A stretch of DNA of 64,000 nucleotides. Source: CAYNVQ01 sp964400735 (GTDB taxonomy: Bacteria; Acidobacteriota; Aminicenantia; Aminicenantales; Aminicenantaceae). A model generated the notes under the pieces. The model did no database searches. It saw only the letters and a program-made list of their open reading frames with translations, and was not told the origin of the DNA. Made by a program: the position numbers and the translations under genes. Every line of letters begins with the position of its first letter. Within the stretch, counting starts at the first letter, position 1. The stretch spans positions 1-64,000 of the forward strand of contig CAYNVQ010000003.1 in assembly GCA_964400735.1 (NCBI GenBank). Reading direction: 5' to 3'. Positions 36,219-43,844 of the stretch are shown here, piece after piece.

Positions 36219-36728
36219 ATGAGAAAACTCGCTCTGCTTTTCATCCTTTGTTTGGTATCCTTCGAATGCGGCTATCATCTTCGAGGGACAGGAAGTTATC
36301 TTCCTCCGCATATCAAAGTTCTCCACATCCCGATGTTTACCAACCGGACAACCCGGTTCGAGCTGGATGTGAAACTAACCCAGCGTGTGATCGATGAGAT
36401 GGTTGCACGCGGAAAGCTGGAAATTACAGCGAATGAAGATGCATCGGATGCCGTGTTGATCGGCGAAATCCTTGCCTTCCGTGCGACTCCTATCGGATTC
36501 GGGGAGGAGGCAACGGCCGACCGCTACAGCATTACGATAGTGGCCAAGGTGTTGATGAGAGATCTCGTTCAGAAGAAAGTGATTTTTTCCAACCCGTCTT
36601 TTGTCTACCAAGGAGAATATGAGGTGCCGGAGGGTACAGATTTCGAGTCGGTGGAGACCGAGGCCATCGATGAGATAGCTGATAGATTTGCCAGAAGTCT
36701 CGTGGTGGCCATTCTAGAGGGATTCTAG
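36219..36728 (+). CDS. lptE: LPS-assembly lipoprotein LptE
   Basis: 169 residues. Plugs and supports the outer-membrane LPS translocon LptD. Signal MRKLALLFILCLVSFE ends at C17, then GYHLRGTGSYLPPHIKVLHIPMFTNRT, which is the typical LptE start. A TTG at 36201 opens the same frame earlier, but the ATG at 36219 after AGAGGT gives a clean lipoprotein signal. It lies between leuS and holA, as in many Gram-negative genomes. LptD is not in the window. Confidence 0.88.
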   Translation: MRKLALLFILCLVSFECGYHLRGTGSYLPPHIKVLHIPMFTNRTTRFELDVKLTQRVIDEMVARGKLEITANEDASDAVLIGEILAFRATPIGFGEEATADRYSITIVAKVLMRDLVQKKVIFSNPSFVYQGEYEVPEGTDFESVETEAIDEIADRFARSLVVAILEGF

Positions 36729-36733
36729 GGGAA

Positions 36734-37795
36734 GTGTACAGTTTCTTTCTGAGAAAAGAAATCGACGAAAAGAGCGTTCATCCCTGTTATTTTTTCTATG
36801 GAGAGGAACCTTTTCTCGCGGAAGAGTTTATCCAGGAGCTTCAAAGGTCCTTGATCTCTCCGGAAGAAAAGGATTATCACGTCGAAAAATACGATCTCGA
36901 GGAACATTCTTGGATGGAAATCATGGACGGAGCCAGGACCCTTCCTTTCTTTTTTTATTCCTGGCGGATCATCCTGGTGAGCCTTCCCTTCGGGAAAGGA
37001 GAGCACCTCTCATCCGCCGAGGAGAAGGTCGTCAAAGACTATTTTTCTTCCCCTTCCTTCCAGACGGTTTTGGCGGTTGTCTATCCGTTTAAGTTGAAAA
37101 GAAATACTTTGATTTTTCGGTTATTTACATCCCTTCCTGCCTCTCTCGTTCATGTTAAAGAGCTTAAGCCCCTCAAAGGGAGAGCCTTGATCGGCTGGAT
37201 GGAGAGAAAACTTAGTTCGCTGCAAAAAAGAGCGACCCAAGAAGCGATAGGAAGGATTGCGGAACTGGCGGGCGGCAACCTCACTCGTCTGAACAGTGAA
37301 CTGGAAAAGATCTCTTCGTTCACTGGGGAAAAGAAGATCATCGAGCTGGATGACGTCAATGCCGTTTTAGGATGGATCAAATCTTTTTACGAATGGGAGA
37401 TCGTGGACGGGCTTGAAAAGGCAGATTTGAAAAAAAGCCTGATGGTTCTCGACCAACTCTTCAGAGAGGGTGAAAGGCCTGAATTCATTCTGGGTATGAT
37501 AGCCAAATTTTTTCGGGATATTTTTATGGCCAAACTATGGCTCCGAGAAAAAGAAAAGGATAAAAAGGAAATTTTTAAAGAATTGAGACCCCATATCCAG
37601 GAAAGATTTGGAAATTTTTACACCGACAAGTTTAGAAATTTTTTTTCCCTCGTGGAGAAAATCCCGATAGAGGGCCTGGATCAATGGCTTTCCGAACTGA
37701 GGGAGATCGACCTGAAGATAAAAACCTCAGATCTTTCCGCACAGATATTGCTCGAAAAATTCCTCCATAGCTATTGTCGGTTGAGATTAGCTTAA
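36734..37795 (+). CDS. holA: DNA polymerase III delta subunit
   Basis: 353 residues. Opens the sliding clamp in the clamp loader. N-terminal CYFFYGEEPFLAEEFIQEL matches the HolA nucleotide-fold start, followed by FLKRNTL-type KLKRNTLIFRLF and the central AQEAIGRIAELAGGNLTRLNSELEKI segment typical of the family, then a helical collar. Start is GTG at 36734 after AGGGGAAG. It follows lptE by 5 bases and converges on rpsT. Confidence 0.92.
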   Translation: MYSFFLRKEIDEKSVHPCYFFYGEEPFLAEEFIQELQRSLISPEEKDYHVEKYDLEEHSWMEIMDGARTLPFFFYSWRIILVSLPFGKGEHLSSAEEKVVKDYFSSPSFQTVLAVVYPFKLKRNTLIFRLFTSLPASLVHVKELKPLKGRALIGWMERKLSSLQKRATQEAIGRIAELAGGNLTRLNSELEKISSFTGEKKIIELDDVNAVLGWIKSFYEWEIVDGLEKADLKKSLMVLDQLFREGERPEFILGMIAKFFRDIFMAKLWLREKEKDKKEIFKELRPHIQERFGNFYTDKFRNFFSLVEKIPIEGLDQWLSELREIDLKIKTSDLSAQILLEKFLHSYCRLRLA

Positions 37796-37798
37796 ATC

Positions 37799-38077
37799 TT
37801 ACTTAGAAGGGGAGGGGTTGATCATTTCGACCTGCCGGTTTAAGCGAGATTTGTACCGGCTTCCTGTATTTTTGTGGATGGTTCCTTTTTTTACGGACTT
37901 ATCTATTATGGAAAAGGTGAGAGGCAGAAGCTTTTCCGCCTCCTCCCGGTCTTTTTTTGCAATGGCTTCTCTTAATTTTTTCAATTGTGTGCGCAAGATA
38001 GATTTGTTTTTCCTGTTGATCAAATTCCGGTGTTGTGAACGTCTGTCCTGGCGTATAGCCGACTTGTGCTGAGCCAT
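37799..38077 (-). CDS. rpsT: 30S ribosomal protein S20
   Basis: 92 residues, very basic and all-helical, starting MAQHKSAIRQDRRSQHRNLI with the S20 pattern. Binds 16S rRNA in small-subunit assembly. An in-frame ATG at 38137 adds 20 residues, but the ATG at 38077 is preceded by GAGGAGAAAAA and matches the family start. Confidence 0.96.
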   Translation of the reverse strand: MAQHKSAIRQDRRSQHRNLINRKNKSILRTQLKKLREAIAKKDREEAEKLLPLTFSIIDKSVKKGTIHKNTGSRYKSRLNRQVEMINPSPSK

Positions 38078-38101
38078 TTTTTTCTCCTCAAATAAAAATG
38101 T

Positions 38102-38130
38102 ATGATATGATATCTTGTGTTTGAAGTCAA
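38102..38130 (-). promoter_or_regulatory. promoter of rpsT
   Basis: Minus strand TTGACT (38130-38125), 17-base spacer, TATCAT (38107-38102), 25 bases upstream of the start codon with a proper ribosome-binding site between. Confidence 0.7.
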
Positions 38131-38148
38131 CCGCCATGGTGATGAGGC

Positions 38149-38356
38149 AAGCATCCTGATTTCCGTGACAAAAAAACAGTCAGACAGAATGGTCCGTCAG
38201 CCCGCTGGTTTTCCCCAGCGAGGAAAACCAGCTTATTCCTCGGCTCACTCTCCAACCTGCCAGTAAAGCTTGCTTTCCATGCCCGCTCGCCTCCGGATGG
38301 CTCCCTAACCATCCTGCCTGACTTAAAAAGAAATCGTCACGGAAATTAGGATGCTT
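38149..38356. repeat. mosaic intergenic repeat, copy A: 208 bp with 21-bp terminal inverted repeats
   Basis: AAGCATCCT...TTCCGTGAC at 38149-38169 is inverted at 38336-38356 with one mismatch in 21. Inside is a perfect 11-bp hairpin, GCTGGTTTTCC (38204-38214) with GGAAAACCAGC (38222-38232). The core at 38253-38277 is 25 bases identical to 43591-43615. No open reading frame of note. It resembles a non-autonomous mobile element or a structured repeat unit. Confidence 0.8.
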
Positions 38357-38495
38357 AAGGCGATGAGAAGGTATCCCTGGATCCGAAGAGCGTTGGTTTC
38401 GGTGCTTTTTTGTAAAGGGAAGAGGCCGACAGGACTTGTGAGTGATATCGATGGCTGAAGCGAACAAGAGGACCACCTGATTTCAAGGAGGAAAG

Positions 38496-38954
38496 ATGAA
38501 GATAGTCCTTCAAAGGGTTAGCGAAGCGTCCGTTTCCGTCAATGGAGAAGTGGTCGGAAGGATCGGGCGGGGCGTATGCCATCTAGTGGGCATAGAAAAG
38601 GGAGATGCGGAGGAGGATGCGTGCTATTTGGCCCGAAAAGCTGTAGAACTGAGGATATTTCCCGACGATGAGGGAAAAATGAACCGGTCTTTGATCGATG
38701 TCTCGGGCGATGTCCTGGCTGTTTCCCAATTCACGCTGGCCGGTTCTATTCAAAAGGGAAGAAGGCCGAGTTTTGATAAGGCTGAAGAGCCGGTTCGGGC
38801 GGATCGGATTTTTCATTTTTTTGTTGAGCAATTGAAGAAGACAGGATTGAAAGTCGAGACAGGAATTTTTCAGGCGATGATGAAAGTTCGTTTGATCAAC
38901 GATGGCCCTGTAACCTTTATCTTGCAGGGCAAAAACCGATTAGCTAAACTTTAG
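38496..38954 (+). CDS. dtd: D-aminoacyl-tRNA deacylase
   Basis: 152 residues. Removes D-amino acids (and glycine from tRNA-Ala) from charged tRNA. Start MKIVLQRVSEASVSV, motif SQFTL near 77 and the Gly-cis-Pro motif NDGPVT near 135 are all present. Ribosome-binding site AAGGAGGAAAG. Its end overlaps the convergent HEAT-repeat gene by 15 bases. Confidence 0.96.
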   Translation: MKIVLQRVSEASVSVNGEVVGRIGRGVCHLVGIEKGDAEEDACYLARKAVELRIFPDDEGKMNRSLIDVSGDVLAVSQFTLAGSIQKGRRPSFDKAEEPVRADRIFHFFVEQLKKTGLKVETGIFQAMMKVRLINDGPVTFILQGKNRLAKL

Positions 38955-39500
38955 CTGGCTGGCCTGTTGAAGAGCCTGTCGGGCGGATGCCCTGACAAAA
39001 GAGCTGCTATCCTTGGCGAGTTCTGCGAGAAGAGTTAGGGCGTTCTCCGTTCCGATTTCGCCGAGTGCACAGGCGACAGTGCGGCGAACCTCGATATTGG
39101 GATCGTTCATCAAGTTTTTTATGTGATCTACCGATGAAGGCTCCTTTCTCAGCCCAAGAATTTTGAGGCAGCCTGCTTTAGCATACCAGGGAGGATTCAA
39201 GAGTCTTCGGTACAAAAGATTGAGATCGAAGTTGTCTCTTGTTCCGAGTTCCTTTATGATGAGATCTCGTATTTCCTCACTGGGATCGTCCAGGCATTGG
39301 ATCAAAATTTCGACGATCCACGGCATCTTGGATTTTGTGGTTTCTTTGATGATCTCCGATCGCAACTGTTTGTCTTTTGCTGCTCGAATCTTATTTAGGG
39401 TATCGTTAAGTAGAGATTTTTCTCCGGTTTTTTTAGCCTTTTGTTTTTTTTCGGCTCTATCGATTTCAGGGAATAATAATCCCGACTTTTTTTCTTTCAT
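38940..39500 (-). CDS. HEAT-repeat protein
   Basis: 186 residues. A Lys-rich N-terminus (about 1-30) is followed by about four HEAT/PBS-type helical repeats (e.g. MPWIVEILIQCLDDPSEEIR, DHIKNLMNDPNIEVRRTVAC, ALGEIGTENALTLLAELAKD). Such repeats bind other proteins; the partner is not evident. No signal peptide. Single gene, tail-to-tail with dtd. Confidence 0.75.
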   Translation of the reverse strand: MKEKKSGLLFPEIDRAEKKQKAKKTGEKSLLNDTLNKIRAAKDKQLRSEIIKETTKSKMPWIVEILIQCLDDPSEEIRDLIIKELGTRDNFDLNLLYRRLLNPPWYAKAGCLKILGLRKEPSSVDHIKNLMNDPNIEVRRTVACALGEIGTENALTLLAELAKDSSSFVRASARQALQQASQLKFS

Positions 39501-39649
39501 TCCATCCGCTTACCCTTTTTGAATACCCCCCATTTATATAATAGATAGCAAAAAAGTGCAAATGACAGTTGTGGCTAAAATCGGGCGTGTTTTTCTTCAG
39601 GCGATGCTTTCAGTCATGAGAAATCTGAGAGCGAAGGAAGTCCAGCGGG

Positions 39650-40879
39650 CTACACCAAGTCCAAAATATGCCCCATTTTTTCCTTTTTGGTCCTTAGGTA
39701 ATGGATGTTGGATTTACAGGGAGGTATCTCTATGGAAACACGTTCGACAATCTCCAGCCCATAACCGGCGAGACCGATAAATTTTCGGGGATTATTGGTG
39801 ATCAACCGGAGCTTTTTTACACCCAAGGAGACTAAAATCTGTGCGCCTATCCCATAATCCCTCTGGTCGGGTTTAAAACCGAGTTTCTGGTTGGCCTCTA
39901 CCGTATCGAGCCCCCGTTCCTGCATGGCATAGGCCTTTATTTTGTTGACCAAGCCAATGCCTCTTCCTTCCTGGTCGAGTATGTAAAGGACGATTCCCTT
40001 CCCTTCTTTGTTGACTATTTCCATAGATTTGCGGAGTTGGTCTCCGCAATCGCAGCGCATGGAACCGAAGGTATCGCCGGTCAGGCATTGGGAGTGGGCG
40101 CGGACAAGGGTGGGCTCGTCGGGATCGATCTCTCCTTTGACGAGGGCGAGGTGGTTCTCCCTGTGTATGGTGTCTTCGAATATCATCAGACGGAAGTCCC
40201 CATATTTTGTGGGAAGATGAATTTCCTCGATTTTTTTCACCAGGCACTCGGTTTTCATGCGGTATTTGACCAGATCGGCAATGGTTATGATCGGAATGTC
40301 ATAGGTTTGGGAGAATTTTTCGAGCTGAGGAAGGCGGGCCATTGTCCCGTCTTCATTCATGATTTCGCAAATGACGGCAGCAGGGGTCAATCCTACCAGC
40401 CGTGTTATATCCACCGAGGCTTCCGTCTGGCCTGTTCTCTCCAGAACCCCTCCATCTCGTGCCTGAAGAGGGAAAATATGCCCGGGACGGGCAAGGTCAG
40501 AAGGTTTTGTCTGGGGATCGATGGCGACCTTGACGGTATGGGCACGGTCAGGGGCAGATATTCCGGTGGTGATTCCATTTTTGGCGTCGATAGAAACAGT
40601 GAAGGCTGTTTCAAAGGGAGCAGTGTTGTCCATGACCATCAAAGGAAGGCTTAGTTCTTTAAGCCGCTGTTTTGTCAGGGGAAGACAGATCAGCCCCCGT
40701 CCGTATTTCGCCATGAAATTGATGATATCGGGCGTGACCTTTTCCGCGGCCACCATGAGGTCGCCTTCGTTCTCACGGTCTTCATCATCGACGATGATAA
40801 TGACCCGGCCCTCTTTGACCGCTTTGATGGCCTGTTCGATGGGAACCTTCCCTTTGGTGTTCTCCATTGCCTTGGACAT
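39650..40879 (-). CDS. ribBA: bifunctional 3,4-dihydroxy-2-butanone-4-phosphate synthase / GTP cyclohydrolase II
   Basis: About 409 residues. Both entry reactions of riboflavin synthesis. The RibB half has DDEDRENEGDLMVAAE and the RibA half has the zinc-binding Cys segment CLTGDTFGSMRCDCGDQL, with EGRGIGL and RLITNNPRK. A TTG at 40912 would extend it by 11 residues, but the ATG at 40879 has AGAGAAG upstream. It overlaps neither domain of ribE seriously and closes the ribD-ribE-ribBA operon. Confidence 0.95.
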   Translation of the reverse strand: MSKAMENTKGKVPIEQAIKAVKEGRVIIIVDDEDRENEGDLMVAAEKVTPDIINFMAKYGRGLICLPLTKQRLKELSLPLMVMDNTAPFETAFTVSIDAKNGITTGISAPDRAHTVKVAIDPQTKPSDLARPGHIFPLQARDGGVLERTGQTEASVDITRLVGLTPAAVICEIMNEDGTMARLPQLEKFSQTYDIPIITIADLVKYRMKTECLVKKIEEIHLPTKYGDFRLMIFEDTIHRENHLALVKGEIDPDEPTLVRAHSQCLTGDTFGSMRCDCGDQLRKSMEIVNKEGKGIVLYILDQEGRGIGLVNKIKAYAMQERGLDTVEANQKLGFKPDQRDYGIGAQILVSLGVKKLRLITNNPRKFIGLAGYGLEIVERVSIEIPPCKSNIHYLRTKKEKMGHILDLV

Positions 40880-40887
40880 TTCTTCTC

Positions 40888-41478
40888 TTATTCTTTTAAT
40901 TTCGACATCCAATTATACACGTATTTCCCGATTATGTCACACTCGATGTTCACTCTGTCCCCGACCTTACGCCAGCCCAAATTGGAGCTTTCTAAAGTGA
41001 GGGGAATCAGTTCTGCCTCGAATGAAGAGGACTTGATCTCGGCAATGGTCAGACTGACCCCATCGACGGCTACGGACCCCTTGGGAATGAAGTAGGGTCT
41101 AAGGTCGGAAGGAAAGGAGACGGATATTCTCTTTCCGGCCCCTCTTTTCTGCAGTATCAAGACTTTTCCGGTAGCGTCGATGTGCCCGCTGACGAGATGT
41201 CCGCTGAGAGGAAGAGAAAGTGTTAGCGAGGACTCTAGGTTGAGCCGGTCTCCTCTGCGCAACGATCCTAGGTTGGTACGATTCAATGTCTCCTGCGAAA
41301 GATAAAAAATAAGAGCGTCTTTTTCTTTCTGCATCAGGGTGAGGCAGACACCGTTGACGGCTAGGCTGTCACCGATTTTCAGATGGGATTGGAGTCGCTG
41401 AGCCTTGATAGCCAGTTTTTGTTTCCCCAGTTTATATTCTTTGAAAATTCCGATGTGTTGAATGATTCCTGTAAACAT
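40888..41478 (-). CDS. ribE: riboflavin synthase, alpha chain
   Basis: 196 residues. Dismutates 6,7-dimethyl-8-ribityllumazine to riboflavin. Two lumazine-binding barrels: MFTGIIQHIG at the start with GDSLAVNGVCLT, then VSGHIDATGKV and GSVAVDGVSLT. An ATG at 41523 in frame would add 15 residues inside ribD; the family start is MFTGI at 41478, whose ATG overlaps the ribD stop (TGATG). Lumazine synthase (ribH) is not in the window. Confidence 0.95.
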   Translation of the reverse strand: MFTGIIQHIGIFKEYKLGKQKLAIKAQRLQSHLKIGDSLAVNGVCLTLMQKEKDALIFYLSQETLNRTNLGSLRRGDRLNLESSLTLSLPLSGHLVSGHIDATGKVLILQKRGAGKRISVSFPSDLRPYFIPKGSVAVDGVSLTIAEIKSSSFEAELIPLTLESSNLGWRKVGDRVNIECDIIGKYVYNWMSKLKE

Positions 41479-42581
41479 CACAGATAGCCTTCCAGAATAA
41501 AATCTTCTCCGAGCTGATGGCATTTTGTTTTTTTTGCCCGAAGGGCGCTGGTGATGGAGGAAAACCCTTGGCCCTCAAAAAATGTGAGGGCTTTCGCTCC
41601 TCCAATCAGCTTGGAAGAAAGGGTGATATAAATTTTATCGATGAGTTTCTGTTCCAGAAGGGAGGTAAGAAGCTGGCTCCCTCCTTCCACCATAATGCTG
41701 GAGATTTCTTTTTCCCCCATCCAGATGAGGACTTTATTCAGGTCCACCCTTCCCTCCGGGCTTTCGGGAAGCGAGATGACCTGCATGCCCCTTTTCTTCA
41801 GGGCCTCTGCCTTTTTCGATGTGCTCGGTTGACAAGTGAAGACGAGAATTTTGCCCCTTTCCAGGGTTTCAAGAATTTTTGCCCCAAAGGGGAACCGAAG
41901 ATGGGAATCGATGATGACGCGTAGAATCGTCTTTTTTTTCCACAGTGGGTGTCTAATCGTTAATCGGGGGTCGTCCTGCAGGATGGTGTTTATTCCCACC
42001 ATGATGGATTCGTGCTCACCACGGAGAAGGTGAACATATTGTCTTGTGGGTTTAGAGGTTATCCAGTGGGATTGATGGCTCCCAGTGGCTATTTTGCCAT
42101 CCAGGCTCGCCGCTATCTTGGCGGTTAGGAAGGGAATTCTGGAACGGATGTATTTATTATAAACTTCGTTAAGAGATGAATTTTTCTCCTGAAGGAGACC
42201 GATGGATACTTCTATTCCAGCCTCTCTCATTTTCTGGATCCCCTTTTGGCAGACGATGGGATTAGGATCGTAAGATGATATGACAGCTCGTTTTATCCTC
42301 GAACGGATGAGATGATCCACACAGGGAGGGGTTCTTCCCCAATGGACACAGGGTTCAAGCGTGATGTAAACCGTGCTGTTCTGTGCCCGTGAGCCTGCCC
42401 TTTGCAGAGCTATGGCTTCAGCGTGGGGTTTGCCCGGTTTTTTGTGGTAACCGGTTCCGATAATCACTCCTTTTTTGACGACAACGGCTCCCACATAGGG
42501 ATTCGGATTAGCCCAGCCTTTGGCTTTTTCGGCAAGGCTGTAGGCCATTTCGAGGAAGGCCATGTCTTGGTTATCGCTCAT
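41478..42581 (-). CDS. ribD: bifunctional riboflavin deaminase / reductase
   Basis: 367 residues. The N-terminal cytidine-deaminase-like domain has zinc motif HAEAIAL and the PCVHWGRTPPC ligands. The C-terminal reductase domain has KIAASLDGKIATG and VEGGSQLLTSLL. Second and third steps of riboflavin synthesis. ATG overlaps the ftsY stop (ATGA). Complete and of normal length. Confidence 0.95.
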   Translation of the reverse strand: MSDNQDMAFLEMAYSLAEKAKGWANPNPYVGAVVVKKGVIIGTGYHKKPGKPHAEAIALQRAGSRAQNSTVYITLEPCVHWGRTPPCVDHLIRSRIKRAVISSYDPNPIVCQKGIQKMREAGIEVSIGLLQEKNSSLNEVYNKYIRSRIPFLTAKIAASLDGKIATGSHQSHWITSKPTRQYVHLLRGEHESIMVGINTILQDDPRLTIRHPLWKKKTILRVIIDSHLRFPFGAKILETLERGKILVFTCQPSTSKKAEALKKRGMQVISLPESPEGRVDLNKVLIWMGEKEISSIMVEGGSQLLTSLLEQKLIDKIYITLSSKLIGGAKALTFFEGQGFSSITSALRAKKTKCHQLGEDFILEGYL

Positions 42582-43471
42582 GAAAGTAAGGCGTTGACGA
42601 ATTCGGGGGGAGAAAAATCCAAAAGATCTTTTTCGTCTTCTCCTACCCCGATATATTTTATGGGGAGATCAAGCTCGTCCATGATGCCAATTGCACTTCC
42701 CCCTCTTGCTGTACCATCCAGCTTGGTGAGAAAAATGCCGGTAAGGCCTGAAAATTTTAAAAATTCCCTTGCCTGAATCAAAGCATTTTGTCCGATTGAG
42801 GCGTCCATTACCAGCAGAATTTCTTGGGGGGCTCCTTCTATTTCCCTAGAAATCACCCTCTTTATTTTTTCCAGCTCATTCATCAGATTGACATTGGTGT
42901 GAATTCTGCCTGCCGTATCCACGAGAAGATAGTCGTAGTCCTTTGCCTTGAGGGATTGAATGGCATCATAGACCACAGAGGCTGGATCGGCGCCATATTG
43001 TCCCTTGATGACCGGGATATTTAGCCTTTTGCCCCATATCGAAAGCTGTTCTTGTGCTGCTGCCCTGAAGGTGTCCGCGGCGACCATCAGGACCTCATTT
43101 CCTTCTTCTTTAAACCTAAAAGCAAGCTTAGCGAGTGACGTGGTTTTGCCTCCGCCGTTTACCCCCGCCATCATGACGACCCAAGGAGGTTGTCGAAAAT
43201 TGTGGGTATTGGGAGGACGAGAAAGGATGTTGGAAATTTCTTTTTCCAAATATTTTTTCACGGTCGAGAAGGAATCAGTCTTTTTGCTCTCTTTACGAAT
43301 GGAATCGATAATTTTTTCGCTCGTTTGCACCCCCACATCGGCAAGAATCAGCGATTCAACCAATTCGTCAAGGATGTCGTCCCTTGTTTTTCCGGATTTG
43401 AGCAGCTCGTCGAACCTCGCTTTCAGACTCGATCTTGTGCGGCCGAGCGTTTTTTTCAGGTCTTTGATCAT
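42578..43471 (-). CDS. ftsY: signal recognition particle receptor FtsY
   Basis: 297 residues. SRP receptor GTPase for membrane-protein targeting. NG domain: P-loop GVNGGGKTTSLAKLA, DTFRAAAQEQL, DTAGRIHTNVNLM, TKLDGTARGG and GVGEDEKDLLDF. The acidic A domain is absent, as in many non-enteric bacteria. The frame stays open to an ATG at 43711, but those 80 residues are read from repeat copy B, so MIKDLKKTLGRTRSSL at 43471 is chosen. First gene before ribD. Confidence 0.93.
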   Translation of the reverse strand: MIKDLKKTLGRTRSSLKARFDELLKSGKTRDDILDELVESLILADVGVQTSEKIIDSIRKESKKTDSFSTVKKYLEKEISNILSRPPNTHNFRQPPWVVMMAGVNGGGKTTSLAKLAFRFKEEGNEVLMVAADTFRAAAQEQLSIWGKRLNIPVIKGQYGADPASVVYDAIQSLKAKDYDYLLVDTAGRIHTNVNLMNELEKIKRVISREIEGAPQEILLVMDASIGQNALIQAREFLKFSGLTGIFLTKLDGTARGGSAIGIMDELDLPIKYIGVGEDEKDLLDFSPPEFVNALLS

Positions 43472-43530
43472 GGCCCAACCATTATATTTTCCGTCCTTTT
43501 TAATGTCAATCGACGGGAAAGACGATTGAG

Positions 43531-43692
43531 AACTCTCATTTCTGTGACAAAGAAACAGTCGGGCAGGCTTATTCTTCGGATCGATCTCTTCAACCTGCCA
43601 GTAAAGCTTGCTTTCTATGCCCGCTCGGCTTGAATGGCCTCCTAACCAGTCGGAAGGACTTAAAAAAGAACCCTCAAGGTAATAAGGATACC
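43531..43692. repeat. mosaic intergenic repeat, copy B
   Basis: Homologous to copy A along most of its length: TTTCTGTGACAAAGAAACAG at the left, the 25-base identical core (43591-43615), GAATGGCCTCCTAACCA, and GACTTAAAAAAGAA near the right end. The terminal inverted repeats are decayed (TATCCTTATTACC-like at the right end on the minus strand). It lies between the ftsY start and recJ. Confidence 0.75.
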
Positions 43693-43746
43693 CTGAAAAG
43701 CGAGGAAGCATCCCCGTTTTGGAGAGATTAATATCAATATTATTAG

Positions 43747-43775
43747 GTTGACAAGAGGAGGGCTAAATTCTAAAA
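43747..43775 (+). promoter_or_regulatory. promoter of recJ
   Basis: Perfect -35 TTGACA (43747-43752), 17-base spacer, TAAAAT (43770-43775). About 70 bases upstream of the recJ ATG. Confidence 0.75.
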
Positions 43776-43844
43776 TCATTCCCCTTTGCCCAATGCTCGA
43801 TTATCCACCGAATAGGGTGAGTTTAAACGACTAAAAGGAAGACT

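Noticed and set aside
43472..43711. 80-residue N-terminal extension of ftsY
   Set aside because: It is translated from repeat copy B and has no FtsY similarity; ATG at 43471 fits the NG-domain start.
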